A DNA stretch of 64,000 nucleotides from Mesorhizobium sp. 1M-11 (GCF_001303895.1 NZ_LJSD01000009.1:82945-146944); one strand, 5' to 3'. Shown: positions 25,132 through 34,377, counted from the first letter of the stretch. Notes: generated by a model from the letters alone, not told the origin. Program-made: numbers and translations.

Positions 25132-25156
25132 CCCCGGAAGCCTGTGGCCTCCGGGG
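25132..25156. terminator. Hairpin between tetR and the small secreted protein gene
   Basis: CCCCGGA (25132-25138) pairs with TCCGGGG (25150-25156), with an inner GCC/GGC pair. It lies between convergent genes. No T-tract follows. Confidence 0.55.
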
Positions 25157-25184
25157 CGTCAGGAAACATGAGGCTGTTTGACGT

Positions 25185-25601
25185 CTAGCCGGCGGCGCCT
25201 TCGATGACGCGGCAGATGGCGTCGCGCGTGGCGCCTTCCGGAGCCACCTGGCCGGCCTGCACCATGAACACCACGTCGACGCGGCTGCCCTTGCCGGATT
25301 TGCGCACGACGACACGCAGGGTCTGCTCGCGGCCGGAACCGGACGTTTCCTGCTTGGCGGTCAGCGAGCCCATCGCCTTGTCGACCTTGATGTTCTCGAA
25401 GCCCTCGGCCAGCATGGCGCGATGGGCATTGTCCAGCGCCTTTTTGGAATCGAGTTTCGGGAAGACCCCGGAGCTCTTGTAGTTGACGGCGGTTACCATC
25501 GGCACGCCCTCGGTCTTGAAGTTCTTCTGGCAGGACTGAGCGTTCGCCGCCGAGACCGCCAGCAGGGAAACCGCCGCGGCAACAAAAATCTTGCTGATCA
25601 T
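25185..25601 (-). CDS. Small secreted protein of unknown function
   Basis: A 138-aa protein with a clear signal peptide (MISKIFVAAAVSLLAVSAANA, residues 1-21) and a mature part starting QSCQKNFKTEGVPMVTAVNY. It has two cysteines (about 24 and 130) that could form a disulfide. The pattern of beta segments with SLTAKQETSGSGREQTLRVV suggests a small beta-rich periplasmic protein. The ATG at 25601 is chosen because it starts the signal peptide; the open frame runs 51 codons further upstream without coding character. Function not recognised. Confidence 0.7.
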   Translation of the reverse strand: MISKIFVAAAVSLLAVSAANAQSCQKNFKTEGVPMVTAVNYKSSGVFPKLDSKKALDNAHRAMLAEGFENIKVDKAMGSLTAKQETSGSGREQTLRVVVRKSGKGSRVDVVFMVQAGQVAPEGATRDAICRVIEGAAG

Positions 25602-25638
25602 GAAAAAACCTGTGCCTGAAATTGCTCTGTCTCTCTGC

Positions 25639-25684
25639 GCAATTCCGGACGCAAAACCGCTGCGCACTTTTGCTGGAACTGCTC
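25639..25684. repeat. CCGGACGCAAAACC-type rhizobial palindrome
   Basis: AATTCCGGACGCAAAACC is followed by a short loop and CACTTTTGCTGGAACTGC. The arms GCAAAA/TTTTGC and TTCC/GGAA pair. Related copies lie at 3370, 33332 (tandem) and 39905. The rest of the gap 25685-25880 shows nothing recognisable. Confidence 0.7.
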
Positions 25685-25880
25685 TTGCGCGACCGGGCCT
25701 CGCCTCCCGGTCGCCCTCAGCAATAGTCGGCCAGCCGGCAACAAGCCAGCGCAAGAATGCACTAGATCGCCTATCTCACAGGCGCGCAGCCGCAGACGAT
25801 CCGAGGTGCATTGGACAATAGCGAGGTCACGGCCGCGAGCTTCGATAACTGCCGCCCTGAGACTGGTCGGCAGTCCGGGT

Positions 25881-26612
25881 TTACGGCTTATGCGCTGAAA
25901 CCAGCACCATCATGGGCCGCTCCAATTCTTCCGCGAGCGCCGGTGTTTGCCTGATCTGTTCTGATGTAGGGGCAAACTCCTCGATTCGGCCTATGTCGAA
26001 GCCTGCCTCAATCAGGGTATTGATCGTCGTCCCGAGCGTCCGGTGATACTTCAGGACGCCTTTGGCGAACCAATCCGTTCGCCGCTCCCCTTCGATCGAA
26101 TAGCCGTTCACCGGCCAGGTCTTCCGTCCGTCCTCATCTTGCGTCCAATGCGGATGAGCGGCAGCCATGAAGATGGGGTGTTCGATCGTGAAAACGAGAT
26201 CGCCGCCTTGAACCAGTGCGGCGTGTATCGTCCCGATCAGACGACCGAAATCCTCTACATAGTGAAAGGTCAGCGCGCTGAAGATCAAATCGAACGTAGC
26301 CTGCGGCAGCGCAAGGGATTCCAGATCGGCGATGTGAAATTCTATCGCCGCATCATGCGTGTCCGCCCGCGCCCGATTGATCATGTTCTGCGAGAGATCG
26401 AAGCCGGCGACCGACGCCGCCCCGTGTTCACGCATCCAGCGCGACGCCCAGCCAAAGCCGCAGCCAAGATCAGCTACCCGCCGCCCGACGAGATCGGGCA
26501 GCATGGCTCGAATGGCAGGCCATTCGGGTGCGCCGTCCAGGCCATTCACCTGTCGGGGCAGTTGGCTGTATCCTTCAAAGAAATCAGAATTGTCGTAGAT
26601 ATTTTGTGCCAT
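25881..26612 (-). CDS. Class I SAM-dependent methyltransferase
   Basis: A 243-aa methyltransferase of the Methyltransf_11/25 type. Motif I is VADLGCGFGWASRWMREHGA (about residues 44-63), followed by GFDLSQNMINRARADT and DLIFSALTFHYVEDFGRLIG. The N-terminal MAQNIYDNSDFFEGYSQLPR is typical of small-molecule methyltransferases in this group. The start at 26612 has AAGGAG with six-base spacing; an ATG at 26618 directly abuts the site. The substrate is unknown. The next gene upstream on the same strand is the HTH regulator. Confidence 0.85.
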   Translation of the reverse strand: MAQNIYDNSDFFEGYSQLPRQVNGLDGAPEWPAIRAMLPDLVGRRVADLGCGFGWASRWMREHGAASVAGFDLSQNMINRARADTHDAAIEFHIADLESLALPQATFDLIFSALTFHYVEDFGRLIGTIHAALVQGGDLVFTIEHPIFMAAAHPHWTQDEDGRKTWPVNGYSIEGERRTDWFAKGVLKYHRTLGTTINTLIEAGFDIGRIEEFAPTSEQIRQTPALAEELERPMMVLVSAHKP

Positions 26613-26706
26613 GGTCATCTCCTTAAGCAGTTGGAGGACGAGGCAACTTTCCGCGCGAATAGACCTCGTCCGATTGGGGCGAGGTCGGGAAATACGATCC
26701 GCGTTG

Positions 26707-26907
26707 TTAACTTGCGCGATCAGCGTCCCGACATCCCGCCTGAGGGATGCCGGCCAGCCGGGCGACAATATGGGTATCCTTCTCAACCATGGCGAAAGCA
26801 TCGACCACGCTTGCACGGAAATCAAGCACTCCTTCGATGCGAGTGTCCTCTTTGCGCAAGGGGCGGACCCTTTCCACGGTCAACGCAAGCGTTTCCGCCT
26901 TTGGACG
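26707..26907 (-). other. Open frame in frame with, and just after, the HTH regulator stop
   Basis: Directly after the TAG of the regulator (26908-26910) the same frame stays open for 67 codons. The translation has protein-like composition (TLALTVERVRPLRKEDTRIE, then GVLDFRASVVDAFAMVEKDT) and ends at TAA 26707-26709. There is no ATG near its beginning. It may be a decayed gene or former C-terminal extension. No family was recognised. Confidence 0.25.
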
Positions 26908-27717
26908 CTACCGTGAAGCATCCCGCGATGGCGCGGCGGCGGCCGTGAAGGGCTGCACGTCGGCCAGGAAAGACGCGACCGCGGAAGGCAAGGTGGCGGA
27001 GGTCGGCGCGTAGACGCCGCAGGCGGAAAGCAGGCTGCGTCTGTTGGTGGTGATGCCGAGATGGCGCCATATGGTGCGCGTGGCATAAGGCATGTTGTTG
27101 TTGCGCCAGGACACGCCCATCGTCAGGCCGCGAAGGTAGCGGCGCTGATGGAGTTCGAAGGGCATCAGGATCGTCTGCCCGAAAGTCGGCGCCTCGCCAC
27201 GGGTCAGTTCGGTCAGGAAGATGCGCTGGCGCTGATAGGCGGCGAGGCCTACGTAGCGCGAACGCTGCGCGATGCCACTTTCATGATCCACGATGCGCTC
27301 CAGGGACGTGACGAGAACCTGGCCGTCCCTTTCGCGCATGTGGGCGCAGGAACAGACGACCTGGCCCGGCCAGGAAAGCGATACGTGCCAGGTCTGATAG
27401 AAGCCGAGATGCGGCCGCAATGCCCGCAGATCGCCGGGAAAGGCATCGTCCAGCGGCCCTTCGCTCGTTGCCGGGCGACGTCTCTCGGCAAGCTTGCGCT
27501 GAAAGGCATGCGGGGGCAGGCCAAAATCCGCCGGATCGAGATCGAACGCGGCCGCGATCCGTAACCGGTTGTGCGCCGAGGGCAAGGTTCCGGCGTTGAG
27601 ATAGCGGTTGAACTGCTGCCTGTTGACGCCGATGGCACGGCACAGGTCGGAGATCGACCTCCTGGTGCTGCATGCGAATTTGAGGTTGGCTGGGAAGTTG
27701 GCCAGAGGGTCTTGCAT
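26908..27717 (-). CDS. HTH transcriptional regulator (XRE-like, rhizobial type)
   Basis: A 269-aa protein. The N-terminal domain has an XRE-like helix-turn-helix (SISDLCRAIGVNRQQFNRYL, then NAGTLPSAHNRLRIAAAFDL). The remaining 190 residues form a domain that is not recognised but contains SWPGQVVCSCAHMRERDGQV and RYVGLAAYQRQRIFLTELTR. The ATG at 27717 is preferred; the longer frame to 27774 would begin with TTG. The C-terminal tail is Ala-rich. It is divergent from a Tat-exported binding protein and hydrolase, which it probably regulates. Confidence 0.7.
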   Translation of the reverse strand: MQDPLANFPANLKFACSTRRSISDLCRAIGVNRQQFNRYLNAGTLPSAHNRLRIAAAFDLDPADFGLPPHAFQRKLAERRRPATSEGPLDDAFPGDLRALRPHLGFYQTWHVSLSWPGQVVCSCAHMRERDGQVLVTSLERIVDHESGIAQRSRYVGLAAYQRQRIFLTELTRGEAPTFGQTILMPFELHQRRYLRGLTMGVSWRNNNMPYATRTIWRHLGITTNRRSLLSACGVYAPTSATLPSAVASFLADVQPFTAAAAPSRDASR

Positions 27718-27795
27718 CAGTGCATGTCTTGCGAAGGTGAGAACCGGTTTCGGGATAGGGACATGCAGAATCAAAAGCTGAAGTGTGGGACGTGA

Positions 27796-27816
27796 ACACT
27801 GCGGTCACCTCAGTGT
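27796..27816. promoter_or_regulatory. Candidate operator between HTH regulator and binding-protein genes
   Basis: An inverted repeat ACACTG-N9-CAGTGT lies in the divergent gap, about 80 bp before the regulator start and 110 bp before the binding-protein start. Symmetry and place suit a dimeric regulator. The assignment is inference. Confidence 0.4.
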
Positions 27817-27926
27817 AAACTCGCTTAAAATCGCGTCAACGAGCGAAATTGCGCTGGAGCCTGCCAGGATCATTATCTCTCCCCAGACACCAATGCGGCG
27901 GGGAACGCCGACCGACGGGGGACTGG

Positions 27927-29489
27927 ATGATCAAGCTGGGCAATACGTTGAATCTCTCGCGCCGCACCTTTCTTCAAGGGGGCACGCTTCTCGGCCTTTC
28001 GGCGGCAACGGGCACGTTTGCCTTGCCGGCCAGAGCCGAGGAGCCGGTCCGTGGCGGCACGCTGCGCATGGGCCTCGAAGGCGGCGCTTCCGCCGACGCG
28101 CTCGACCCGGCGCTGGCATCGGCAAGCGTGCTGTTCGTGATCGCGCATTGCTGGGGCGACACCCTGGTCGAGTCCGATCCCAAGACCGGTGCCGCCGTGC
28201 CTTCGCTGGCGGAATCCTGGTCGCCCTCGCCGGATGCCAAGGTGTGGACCTTCAAGATCCGCAAGGACGTGCGATTCCATGACGGCAAGGCAATGACCGT
28301 CGCCGACGCGGTCGCCACGCTGCAGCGTCATGCCGGCGAGAAGTCGCAATCGGGCGCGCTCGGCCTTTTGACCGGCATCGACAAGATCGAGGACAAGGCC
28401 GGAGACCTGGTCATCACGCTGAAGGAAGGCAATGCCGACCTGCCGCTGGTGCTCACCGACTATCATCTGCAGATCCAGCCGAACGGCGGCAACGACAATC
28501 CCAATGCGGCGATCGGCACCGGCCCTTACAAAATGGTCAAGTTCGAGCCGGGCGTGCGCACCGCCTTCGAGCGCAACAAGGACGACTGGCGCCAGGACCG
28601 CGGCTATGTCGATGCCGTCGAAATCACCGTCATGAACGACCTGACGGCGCGCATCAACGCGCTGCGGTCAGGGCAGGTCGACTTCATCAATGTCATCCAG
28701 CCGAAGGTCGTGCCGCTGCTGAAGCGGCTGCCCGAAGTCGAGATCCTGCGCACGCCCAGCAAGGGCTTCTACGCCTTCCTGATGCATTGCGACACAGCAC
28801 CCTTCGACAACAACGACCTGCGCATGGCGCTGAAACTGGCGATCGACCGCGAGGCGATCCTGAAGCAGGTGGTGGGCGGCTTCGGCACCATCGGCAACGA
28901 CTATCCAATCAATGCCAGCTATGCGCTGGCGCCGACCGACATCGAGCAGCGCCCCTACGATCCCGAAAAGGCAGCCTTCCACTACAAGAAGTCCGGACAT
29001 GACGGACCGATCCTGCTGCGCACTTCCGATGCCGCTTTCCCCGGCGCGGTCGATGCCGCGCAGCTCTTCCAGATCAGCGCGGCCAAGGCTGGTATCAAGC
29101 TCGACGTCCAGCGCGAGCCGAGCGACGGCTACTGGACCGAGGTGTGGAACAAGAAGCCGTTCTGCGCCTCTTATTGGGGCGGCCGCCCGACACAGGATGC
29201 CCGCTATTCCACCTCCTATGTGTCGAATGCGGAATGGAACGACACACGCTTCAAGCGTCCGGACTTCGACAAGCTGGTCGCGGAAGCGCGCGGCGAACTC
29301 GATGAGACCAAGCGACGCGCCCTCTATCGTCAGATGGCGGTCACCGTGCACGACGAAGGCGGCCTGATCCTGCCGGTGTTCAACGACTATCTGAACGCGT
29401 CGTCGAAGAAGCTGAAGGGTTTTGTCGACGACATCGGCAACGACCTTTCCAACGGCCGCATCGCCAGCCGGGTCTGGCTCCAGGCTTGA
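27927..29489 (+). CDS. Tat-exported ABC binding protein (SBP_bac_5 type)
   Basis: A 520-aa solute-binding protein of the DppA/OppA cluster with a twin-arginine signal (LSRRTFLQGGTLLGLSAATG, cut near ARA-E). Family landmarks are AESWSPSPDAKVWTFKIRKD with VRFHDGKAMTVADAVATLQR, and LRMALKLAIDREAILKQVVG. Tat export implies it folds in the cytoplasm. It resembles the binding protein at 8042 in family but not closely. No permease or ATPase is adjacent. Only the CocE-type hydrolase follows, 76 bp downstream on the same strand. The start at 27927 follows ACGGGGGAC. Confidence 0.85.
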   Translation: MIKLGNTLNLSRRTFLQGGTLLGLSAATGTFALPARAEEPVRGGTLRMGLEGGASADALDPALASASVLFVIAHCWGDTLVESDPKTGAAVPSLAESWSPSPDAKVWTFKIRKDVRFHDGKAMTVADAVATLQRHAGEKSQSGALGLLTGIDKIEDKAGDLVITLKEGNADLPLVLTDYHLQIQPNGGNDNPNAAIGTGPYKMVKFEPGVRTAFERNKDDWRQDRGYVDAVEITVMNDLTARINALRSGQVDFINVIQPKVVPLLKRLPEVEILRTPSKGFYAFLMHCDTAPFDNNDLRMALKLAIDREAILKQVVGGFGTIGNDYPINASYALAPTDIEQRPYDPEKAAFHYKKSGHDGPILLRTSDAAFPGAVDAAQLFQISAAKAGIKLDVQREPSDGYWTEVWNKKPFCASYWGGRPTQDARYSTSYVSNAEWNDTRFKRPDFDKLVAEARGELDETKRRALYRQMAVTVHDEGGLILPVFNDYLNASSKKLKGFVDDIGNDLSNGRIASRVWLQA

Positions 29490-29565
29490 CGGCCGGCTGA
29501 TCTTCGCCCGTCCGGGGACAATGGCGGCACGCATACCGTGCCGCCCGCATTTTCATGGTGGTTTC

Positions 29566-31560
29566 ATGCCGAACAATTTTCATGTCATCGAGAACGAATG
29601 GATCCTGCTGAAGGACGGCACCCGGCTTGCGGCCCGCATCTGGATGCCAGACGACGCAAGCCAGGCAGCATCTGTCCCTGCGGTTCTGGAGTTTCTTCCC
29701 TACCGCAAGCGCAACGGCACCGCACCGCGTGACGAATCCACCTATCCGGTGTTCGCCGCCGCCGGCATCGCCGGCGTGCGCGTCGATATCCGCGGCAGCG
29801 GCGAATCCGACGGCGTGATCGACGGCGAATACACGCCGCGCGAGCTTTCCGACGCCATCGAAGTCATCGAATGGATCACGGCGCAACCCTGGTCGAACGG
29901 CAATGTCGGCATGATGGGCATTTCCTGGGGCGGCTTCAACTGCCTGCAGGTAGCGGCGCTGAAGCCGCCGGCGCTGAAGGCGGTGATCTCCATCGCTTCC
30001 ACGGTCGATCGCTACAATGACGACATCCACTACAAGAACGGCACGCACCTGTCGGCGCAGCTGTCCTGGGCGGCGACGATGAGCGCCTATCAGTCGCGTT
30101 CACCGGATCCGGAGATCGTCGGCGACCGCTGGCGCGCCATGTGGCTGGAGCGGCTGGAGCAGGAGCCGTTCTTCATGGAGGAGTGGCTGTCGCACCAACG
30201 CCGCGACGATTTCTGGCGGCACGGCTCCATCGGCGAGGATTTCGACAGTTTCCCGGTGCCCGCACTGGTGATTGCCGGCTGGGCCGACGGCTACCGCAAC
30301 ACGCCGCTGAAAGCGGTGGCCGGCATGCCCGGCAAGGCCAAGGCACTGGTCGGCCCGTGGGTACACAAATATCCGCATTTCGCCTACCCGAAGCCGCGCG
30401 CCGATTTCCACGCCGAAGCGATCGCCTGGTGGCGCCGCTGGCTGTGCGACGAGAACAACGGCGCCGAGGCGATACCGCAGGTGCGCGCCTATATCCTCGA
30501 CGGTCCCCGTCCGGCGCGCTGGCGCGAGGCGGATCCAGGCTACTGGATCGCCAAGGATGCGTGGAGCGACCCCGAAACCATGGTCCTGGCGGTCGGCTCC
30601 GGCGGCCGGCTGGAACGCGATCCGGCAGCGCGCGCCGGCGGCAAAACCCTGCTCCGTTCACCGCTGCACACCGGAACGGCGGCCGGCGAATTCTTCACGC
30701 TGAAGCCGGATACGGAAATGCCGGGCGACCAGCGCCTCGACGACGCCGGCTCGCTGACCTTCGAAACCGAGATCCTGGCGGAGGAATGCGTCATCCTCGG
30801 CCAGCCCGTGCTGAAGCTTCGCCTCTCCAGCGACGCGCCGCTCGCCAACCTTGCCGCGCGACTGGTGGATGTGCATGCCGACGGCAGCGCCACCCGCGTC
30901 TCATTCGGCGTGCTCAACCTCGCGCATCGCGACGGCAACGCCGAACCGAAGGCGCTGGAGCCCGACAAGACGGTCGAGGTGGAGCTGGCGCTCGATGCCT
31001 GCGGCTATCGCTTCGGACCGGGGCACCGCATCCGGCTGTCGCTGTCCAGCGCCTATTGGCCGATGATCCTGCCGCCGCCGCATGACACGACATTGGACAT
31101 CGACCTTGCGTCGATCGAGGTGAAGCTGCCGCTGCTCGGCGAACATCGCCGCATCGACTTGGCCGAACCGGCCAATCCCGATCCGCTGCCGCGTTATGAG
31201 ACGCTTGAGGGAGGATCGGCCGGCCGCGTCGTGGAGCGCGATATGCTGAACGGCGTCACCCGCTACAAGGTCAGCGAGGACACCGGCCTCAACCGTCATC
31301 CCGGCAATGGCCTGAGCGCGCGCGACATCACCGAACAGGTCTGGTCGATCATGCCGGGAGACCCACTGTCGATGGCCGCCGAGATCACCTCGGTGTGCAT
31401 TCTTGCCCGCGAAGGTTGGGAAGCCACGACACGCAGTGTCATGAAACTCTCCTGCACGCAAACGGAGTGGGTCATCTCCGAGCATATGCAGGCCATCCAT
31501 GAGGGAAGCACGGTGTTCGAACGCGAACGCAGCGCGCGTATCCCGCGCGACCACATGTGA
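29566..31560 (+). CDS. CocE/NonD family hydrolase (S15 peptidase-like)
   Basis: A 664-aa protein of the X-Pro dipeptidyl-peptidase/cocaine-esterase family. The alpha/beta-hydrolase part (about 15-330) has FLPYRKRNGTAPRDE, VRVDIRGSGESDG and the nucleophile elbow GISWGGFNC (Ser about 127). The acid and His lie in GWADGYRN and GPWVHKYPH. The C-terminal galactose-binding-like jelly roll (about 350-600) includes RIRLSLSSAYWPMILPPP. It should cleave esters or amides, such as short peptides, in the cytoplasm. An alternative ATG at 29521 has a GGGG site. Paired with the upstream binding protein, it suggests uptake and hydrolysis of one substrate. Confidence 0.85.
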   Translation: MPNNFHVIENEWILLKDGTRLAARIWMPDDASQAASVPAVLEFLPYRKRNGTAPRDESTYPVFAAAGIAGVRVDIRGSGESDGVIDGEYTPRELSDAIEVIEWITAQPWSNGNVGMMGISWGGFNCLQVAALKPPALKAVISIASTVDRYNDDIHYKNGTHLSAQLSWAATMSAYQSRSPDPEIVGDRWRAMWLERLEQEPFFMEEWLSHQRRDDFWRHGSIGEDFDSFPVPALVIAGWADGYRNTPLKAVAGMPGKAKALVGPWVHKYPHFAYPKPRADFHAEAIAWWRRWLCDENNGAEAIPQVRAYILDGPRPARWREADPGYWIAKDAWSDPETMVLAVGSGGRLERDPAARAGGKTLLRSPLHTGTAAGEFFTLKPDTEMPGDQRLDDAGSLTFETEILAEECVILGQPVLKLRLSSDAPLANLAARLVDVHADGSATRVSFGVLNLAHRDGNAEPKALEPDKTVEVELALDACGYRFGPGHRIRLSLSSAYWPMILPPPHDTTLDIDLASIEVKLPLLGEHRRIDLAEPANPDPLPRYETLEGGSAGRVVERDMLNGVTRYKVSEDTGLNRHPGNGLSARDITEQVWSIMPGDPLSMAAEITSVCILAREGWEATTRSVMKLSCTQTEWVISEHMQAIHEGSTVFERERSARIPRDHM

Positions 31561-31669
31561 GGGATGGACGCTGATGCGCCCGCTTTCCGCGCGGTCCCCG
31601 ACCTGCGCGGAAAGCCACCAGGCAGGCGCATCTCATCCATTCGATACGGATAATATAACAGATTGAATT

Positions 31670-31683
31670 TGTTACATAATTGT
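31670..31683. promoter_or_regulatory. AT-rich palindrome upstream of the RcnB-like gene
   Basis: TTACA-TAAT-TGTAA is a short perfect palindrome in the 197-bp gap ahead of the RcnB-like gene. It could be an operator or part of the promoter. Nothing else was recognised in 31561-31757. Confidence 0.35.
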
Positions 31684-31757
31684 AATGTTTCCATTCAGTT
31701 TTGGTTCATGTTTCGGGACCTAATCCTCTTTGTGCGAACACATGAGGAGCTACACAG

Positions 31758-32147
31758 ATGAAACGTCTTATTCTCTCCGGCCTGGCGATTTCGATGCTCG
31801 CCGCATCGAGCCTGCAGGGCTTTGCCGCGCCGATCGCCGTTCCCGGCGTCCCGGACTCGAACGTGATTTCAGCGCAGTACCGGGAGCCGGTCCGAAAGGA
31901 ACGCCGCATCGTCAACGAACGCGTCATCGTCAAGAAAAAGGTCGTCACGAAGCAGGTGGTGGTCAAGAAGCGCTGGAAAAATGGCCAGCGTTACGACAGC
32001 TGGCGCAGCGCGAAGGGCGTGAAGGATTATAGCCGCTATGGCTTGCGCCGTCCGGGACCCGGCCAGCATTGGGTCCGCGCCGGCAACGACTATCTGCTGG
32101 TCGGTATTGCCACCGGCCTGATAGCCGGCGTGATCGCGGCCCGGTAA
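31758..32147 (+). CDS. RcnB-like small periplasmic protein
   Basis: A 129-aa protein with a signal peptide (MKRLILSGLAISMLAASSLQ, cut near GFA-A). A very basic middle (RRIVNERVIVKKKVVTKQVV, then KKRWKNGQRYDSW) is followed by YGLRRPGPGQHWVRAGNDYL and a hydrophobic end LLVGIATGLIAGVIAAR. The RPxPGxxWVRxGNDYLLV part is the RcnB signature. RcnB family proteins act in the periplasm in metal or envelope homeostasis. The C-terminal glycine-rich span is usual for rhizobial members. It is followed by a strong terminator. Confidence 0.75.
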   Translation: MKRLILSGLAISMLAASSLQGFAAPIAVPGVPDSNVISAQYREPVRKERRIVNERVIVKKKVVTKQVVVKKRWKNGQRYDSWRSAKGVKDYSRYGLRRPGPGQHWVRAGNDYLLVGIATGLIAGVIAAR

Positions 32148-32160
32148 CGAGCCGCAAACA

Positions 32161-32191
32161 AAAAAAGGCGACCCTCGGAGGTCGCCTTTTT
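32161..32191. terminator. Strong bidirectional terminator
   Basis: AAAAAAGGCGACC (32161-32173) pairs with GGTCGCCTTTTT (32180-32191). Both strands end in a T-run, which suits the convergent RcnB-like gene and hslO. Confidence 0.88.
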
Positions 32192-32232
32192 CATCAGACT
32201 GCTCCGGCTTCGAGAAGCAGGGGCCGATGTCC

Positions 32233-33234
32233 TTATTCGACAGCCACGAAATCGGCCGGGTCGAACTCGTAACGAGTCGAGCAGAATTCGCAGTCGACGC
32301 GAATGCGTCCTTCTTCGGTGCTGTCCCTGATCTCCTCGGCGGTGAAACCGTCCAGGATGCCACGGATCTTGTCCGGCGAGCAGGAGCAGCGGTCGGCGAC
32401 ATGGATATCGTCGAACACGCGCACGCCATGCTCATGGAACAGGCGATAGAGCAGCCGTTCGGTTCCGACGGTCGGGTCGATCAGCTCGGCCGGCTCGACG
32501 GTTGCCAGCAGCGCCAGCAATTCCTGCCAGGAATTGTCGGTCGGATCCAGCACGACTTCGGCTACATCGCCATCGCCGCCCGGAAGGTCGGCCACGCGCA
32601 TGCGCTCCGGCGCCTCGGGCAGGAACTGCGCAAGCAGGCCGCCGGCGCGCCATTGCTTGCGTCCGCCCGGCAGCACAAGCTGGGCCACGGTCAGCCTGAG
32701 GTCGGTCGGGATCTGCTCCGACTGCCTGAAATAGGTGCGCGCGGCCTCTTCCAGCGAGGTGTTGTCGAGCTGGACGATGCCCTGGTAGCGCTGCGTGTAG
32801 GCGCCCTGGTCGATGGTGAGCGCGAGCACGCCGGAACCCAGGAGGGTTTCGGCCTTCACGTCGCCCGAGGCGGTCGCCGCCGCCAGCTTGTCGGCATCGA
32901 AACGGGCATAGGCGCGCAGCGCATTCGGCGTCGAGAAGTCGGCGACCAGCATGTCCACCGGCCCGTCGGTGCGGGTCTGCAGGATGAACTTGCCTTCGAA
33001 CTTCAGCGACGTGCCGAGCAGCACCGTGACGACGCAGGCTTCCGCCAGCAGACGGGCAACGGGCTCGGGGTAGTCGTGGCGCGACAGGATGGCATCGAGC
33101 ATCGGGCCGAGCTGCACGGCGCGGCCGCGCACGTCGAGCGGACCAACCTCGAACGGCACGACATGGTCGTCGCCGGCATGGCCGAATTCGCCGAGTCTGG
33201 TTCCGTGTTCAGTCACTTGCGTCGTATCCAACAT
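32233..33234 (-). CDS. hslO: Redox-regulated chaperone Hsp33
   Basis: A 333-aa Hsp33. The C-terminal redox switch is intact: RCSCSPDKIRG (CxC) and, about 30 residues later, DCEFCSTRYEF (CxxC), the four zinc ligands. The N-terminal core includes LLAEACVVTVLLGTSLKFEG and LQTRTDGPVDMLVADFSTPN. Oxidation releases zinc and activates its holdase function in the cytoplasm. The start at 33234 has GGGAGA at nine bases; the frame upstream runs into a repeat. It is the last gene of an argD-argF-hslO cluster, an order common in rhizobia. Confidence 0.92.
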   Translation of the reverse strand: MLDTTQVTEHGTRLGEFGHAGDDHVVPFEVGPLDVRGRAVQLGPMLDAILSRHDYPEPVARLLAEACVVTVLLGTSLKFEGKFILQTRTDGPVDMLVADFSTPNALRAYARFDADKLAAATASGDVKAETLLGSGVLALTIDQGAYTQRYQGIVQLDNTSLEEAARTYFRQSEQIPTDLRLTVAQLVLPGGRKQWRAGGLLAQFLPEAPERMRVADLPGGDGDVAEVVLDPTDNSWQELLALLATVEPAELIDPTVGTERLLYRLFHEHGVRVFDDIHVADRCSCSPDKIRGILDGFTAEEIRDSTEEGRIRVDCEFCSTRYEFDPADFVAVE

Positions 33235-33331
33235 GACAAAGTCTCCCGGCGCGGCATAACCACCTTTCCGGGCATGCCTTCCAACGCCAATGATTTGCGT
33301 GATGCCGGGGAGATAGGCATCACGCCGCGTT

Positions 33332-33449
33332 GTATCAAGTCGCAAGCCCTGACCGCAAAACCGCGAGACACTTTTGCGGGGCCTGCTTTGGTATCAAGTC
33401 GCAAACCCTGACCGCAAAACCGCGAGACACTTTTGCGGGACCTGCTTTG
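33332..33449. repeat. Two tandem 59-bp copies overlapping the argF 3' side
   Basis: Copy 1 (33332-33390) and copy 2 (33391-33449) differ at only a few positions. A third unit begins (GTATCAAG, 33450-33457) and contains the argF stop codon. Each copy holds the hairpin CCGCAAAA/TTTTGCGG of the CCGGACGCAAAACC palindrome type. The duplication must have arisen in place at the end of argF. Confidence 0.85.
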
Positions 33450-33452
33450 GTA

Positions 33453-34364
33453 TCAAGCGCCGAGGCACCAGGCCAGGACCGCCTTCTGCGCATGCAGACG
33501 GTTCTCGGCCTCGTCGAACACCACGGAGTGCGGGCCGTCGATCACCTCGTCGGTCACTTCCTCGCCGCGATGCGCCGGCAGGCAGTGCATGAACAGGGCG
33601 TCGGGCTTGGCCTTCGCCATTAGTGCGGCATTGACCTGATAGGGCACGAACACGTTGTGCCCGCGGGCGCGATGCTCCTGGCCCATCGAAACCCAGGTGT
33701 CGGTGACGATGCAGTCGGCTTGATCGACCGCTTCCTCGGCCGCGCGGGTGAAACGGATCTTGCCGCCATGGCCCTTGGCCCAGTCGACGAATTTCTGTTC
33801 CGGCTCGCTGCCCTCGGGCACGGCGACGTTCAGGTTGAACGAGAAGCGCGCCGAGGCTTCGATCAACGAATGCAGCACATTGTTGCCGTCGCCGGTCCAG
33901 GCGAAGGTCTTGCCGGCCACCGGCCCTCGATGTTCCTCGAAGGTCAGGATGTCGGCCATCAGCTGGCACGGATGGGTGTCGTCGGTCAGGCCGTTGATGA
34001 CCGGAACCGTGGCATTCTCGGTCAGTTCCAGCAGCCGGTTGTGCGCCGTGGTGCGGATCATGATCGCGTCGACATAACGCGACAGCACCTTGGCGGTGTC
34101 GGCGATGGATTCCGAACGGCCGAGCTGCATCTCGGTGCCGGTGAGCATGATCGTCTCGCCGCCGAGCTGGCGCATGCCGACATCGAAAGAGATGCGCGTG
34201 CGCGTCGACGGCTTGTCGAAGATCATCGCCAGCACCTTGCCGTCGAGCGGCTTGGAGCGCTCGCCGGCCTTGAGACGGGCCTTGCGCACGGCCGCGTCAT
34301 CCAGCATGGCGCGCAGATCGGTTGCGGAAACGGTGGACAGATCGGTGAAATGACGAACGCTCAT
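33453..34364 (-). CDS. argF: Ornithine carbamoyltransferase
   Basis: A 303-aa enzyme that makes citrulline from ornithine and carbamoyl phosphate in arginine synthesis. The carbamoyl phosphate site is [13 protein letters not shown], then [11 protein letters not shown] (HPxQ) and [20 protein letters not shown] (HCLP). The SMG-type ornithine loop is [11 protein letters not shown]. The start at 34364 gives [10 protein letters not shown], the usual beginning. It follows argD by 13 bp, so both are one operon. The stop codon lies in the start of a third, partial unit of the 59-bp tandem repeat. Confidence 0.95.
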   Translation of the reverse strand: MSVRHFTDLSTVSATDLRAMLDDAAVRKARLKAGERSKPLDGKVLAMIFDKPSTRTRISFDVGMRQLGGETIMLTGTEMQLGRSESIADTAKVLSRYVDAIMIRTTAHNRLLELTENATVPVINGLTDDTHPCQLMADILTFEEHRGPVAGKTFAWTGDGNNVLHSLIEASARFSFNLNVAVPEGSEPEQKFVDWAKGHGGKIRFTRAAEEAVDQADCIVTDTWVSMGQEHRARGHNVFVPYQVNAALMAKAKPDALFMHCLPAHRGEEVTDEVIDGPHSVVFDEAENRLHAQKAVLAWCLGA

Positions 34365-34377
34365 GATGTCGTCCGGT

